Below, piece by piece: positions 63,301-64,000 of a stretch of DNA of 64,000 nucleotides. A program made the position numbers and the translations under genes. The notes beneath the pieces are model-generated. The model saw only the letters and a program-made list of their open reading frames with translations, ran no database searches and was not told where the DNA came from. The stretch lies in the NCBI GenBank assembly GCA_003254885.1, contig QANT01005673.1, forward strand, positions 55,205-119,204. The letters are read 5' to 3'. The DNA comes from Purshia tridentata. Its lineage: Eukaryota; Streptophyta; Magnoliopsida; Rosales; Rosaceae. How positions within the stretch are numbered: the first letter of the stretch is position 1; each line of letters opens with the position of its first letter.

Positions 63301-64000
63301 ATAAATTTAGCTACTCTACTATTAATTTTTGTCTTTGCATATGCCAATTTTACCCCTTCACTTGGCAGGTTGATTAGATGCATAATTTTTAATATAAATT
63401 GATTAATTGAGTAAAGATTCAGAAAACTTTTTAGTTTACTAATTATAAGGTTCTAAGAATTAACATATATGTTGAACCACACATAAATTTTAGCATGGTA
63501 TTGGAATATGATTGGCCCTGTAATGATGTTAAGGGAATGAAAAATAAATAATTAACACATACCTTAACATCTTCAAAGGCCGGGTTGACCCTGACCTCCC
63601 CTTACTACCATTTGGAAAGGTCGGGTTGACCCTGAGCAACCCTCTTCGCTACCCAGCCAATTTATCACGTGGAGCCCACTACATAAGTAATTGAAAACAC
63701 TAATTAATAGAAAAGAAGTGAGCCCCACATGTAAAATGGGTATTGGTATGGTTGTGTTTTATTGTTTCCAATTAAAAATTCTGTTTATGGCTTTGGGGAT
63801 GGACTGGTGCTGGGTCTGTGAGTTGGGCTTTTTGGAAGAAAGTTATGGTGGAGTGACGATGCTGGGGCTGGGTGATTTCTCTTGTTTTTTTTTTGGTCAA
63901 TTTTGTATTTATCTTTCAAAAATGATATAGAATATATATTAACTACATAGAAAAATATATATAGTAGTGGGATTCCGCTAGCCAAATGGGGACCGATGCC
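60358..64000. other. intergenic, no gene recognised
   Basis: Short open frames (60484-60678, 63691-63930) have no recognisable domains. A pyrimidine-rich stretch at 61570-61690 and a purine-rich stretch at 61710-61780 resemble a plant 5' UTR, but no coding exon follows. GGTCGGGTTGACCCTGA-type direct repeats lie at about 63579 and 63618. Confidence 0.45.

Overview
This window reads as nuclear DNA of a eudicot plant. It is AT-rich, has many introns, plant-only gene families and abundant small transposon debris. I suspect Rosaceae (Prunus-like) from gene sizes and style, but that is an impression and not a demonstration. Two N positions (4647 and 60252) mark it as a draft assembly. I found no bacterial-type system, CRISPR array, virus, rRNA or tRNA gene.

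Eight gene models can be built, seven of them with recognisable families. Left to right they are: (1) an SRO/RCD1-type inactive PARP, minus, 7379-9143, four exons, 483 aa; (2) a five-KH-domain RNA-binding protein, plus, 12179-15939, six exons, 690 aa; (3) an AAP6-like amino acid permease, minus, 17783-22108, seven exons, 483 aa; (4) a FAM135/DUF676 serine esterase-like protein, plus, 30269-36566, fifteen exons, 796 aa; (5) a cytosolic xylulose kinase (XK2-like), plus, 38006-42095, eleven exons, 563 aa; (6) an alpha-tubulin, minus, 42505-43941, two exons, 451 aa; (7) a weakly supported small gene, minus, 46889-47828; (8) a CEPR1/XIP1-type LRR receptor kinase, minus, 54187-57563, two exons, interrupted by an exact 25-bp tandem duplication that shifts the frame. 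For models 1 to 6 the reading phase closes at every splice junction. The same holds for model 8 once the extra 25 bases are discounted.

From memory, the Arabidopsis genes AAP6, XK2 and XIP1/CEPR1 are At5g49630, At5g49650 and At5g49660. The AAP6-like, XK2-like and CEPR1-like genes in this order therefore look like an ancient syntenic block into which the esterase, tubulin and small-gene loci are interleaved. Amino-acid import (AAP6), pentose salvage (XK2) and long-distance nitrogen/vascular signalling (CEPR1) are biochemically separate, so the neighbourhood reflects ancestry and not an operon-like unit.

The spaces between genes hold identifiable non-coding structure: a 1.1-kb hAT-type non-autonomous element with 8-bp target duplication and a telomere-like minisatellite (10564-11665); a partly tandem-duplicated TRIM retroelement with three LTRs and part of a fourth (27376-28068), whose 113-bp LTR carries a motif pair resembling the plant snRNA USE+TATA promoter; a short poly(A) retroposon with target duplication (28444-28619); an LTR-like insertion flanked by a 105-bp direct repeat and an N (59541-60357); and several tandem duplications. 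The most useful observations for follow-up are the CEPR1 frameshift, the two GC-AG introns, the USE/TATA-like arrangement in the TRIM LTR, a possible 12-nt microexon in the esterase gene and the likely mis-join at 60252.
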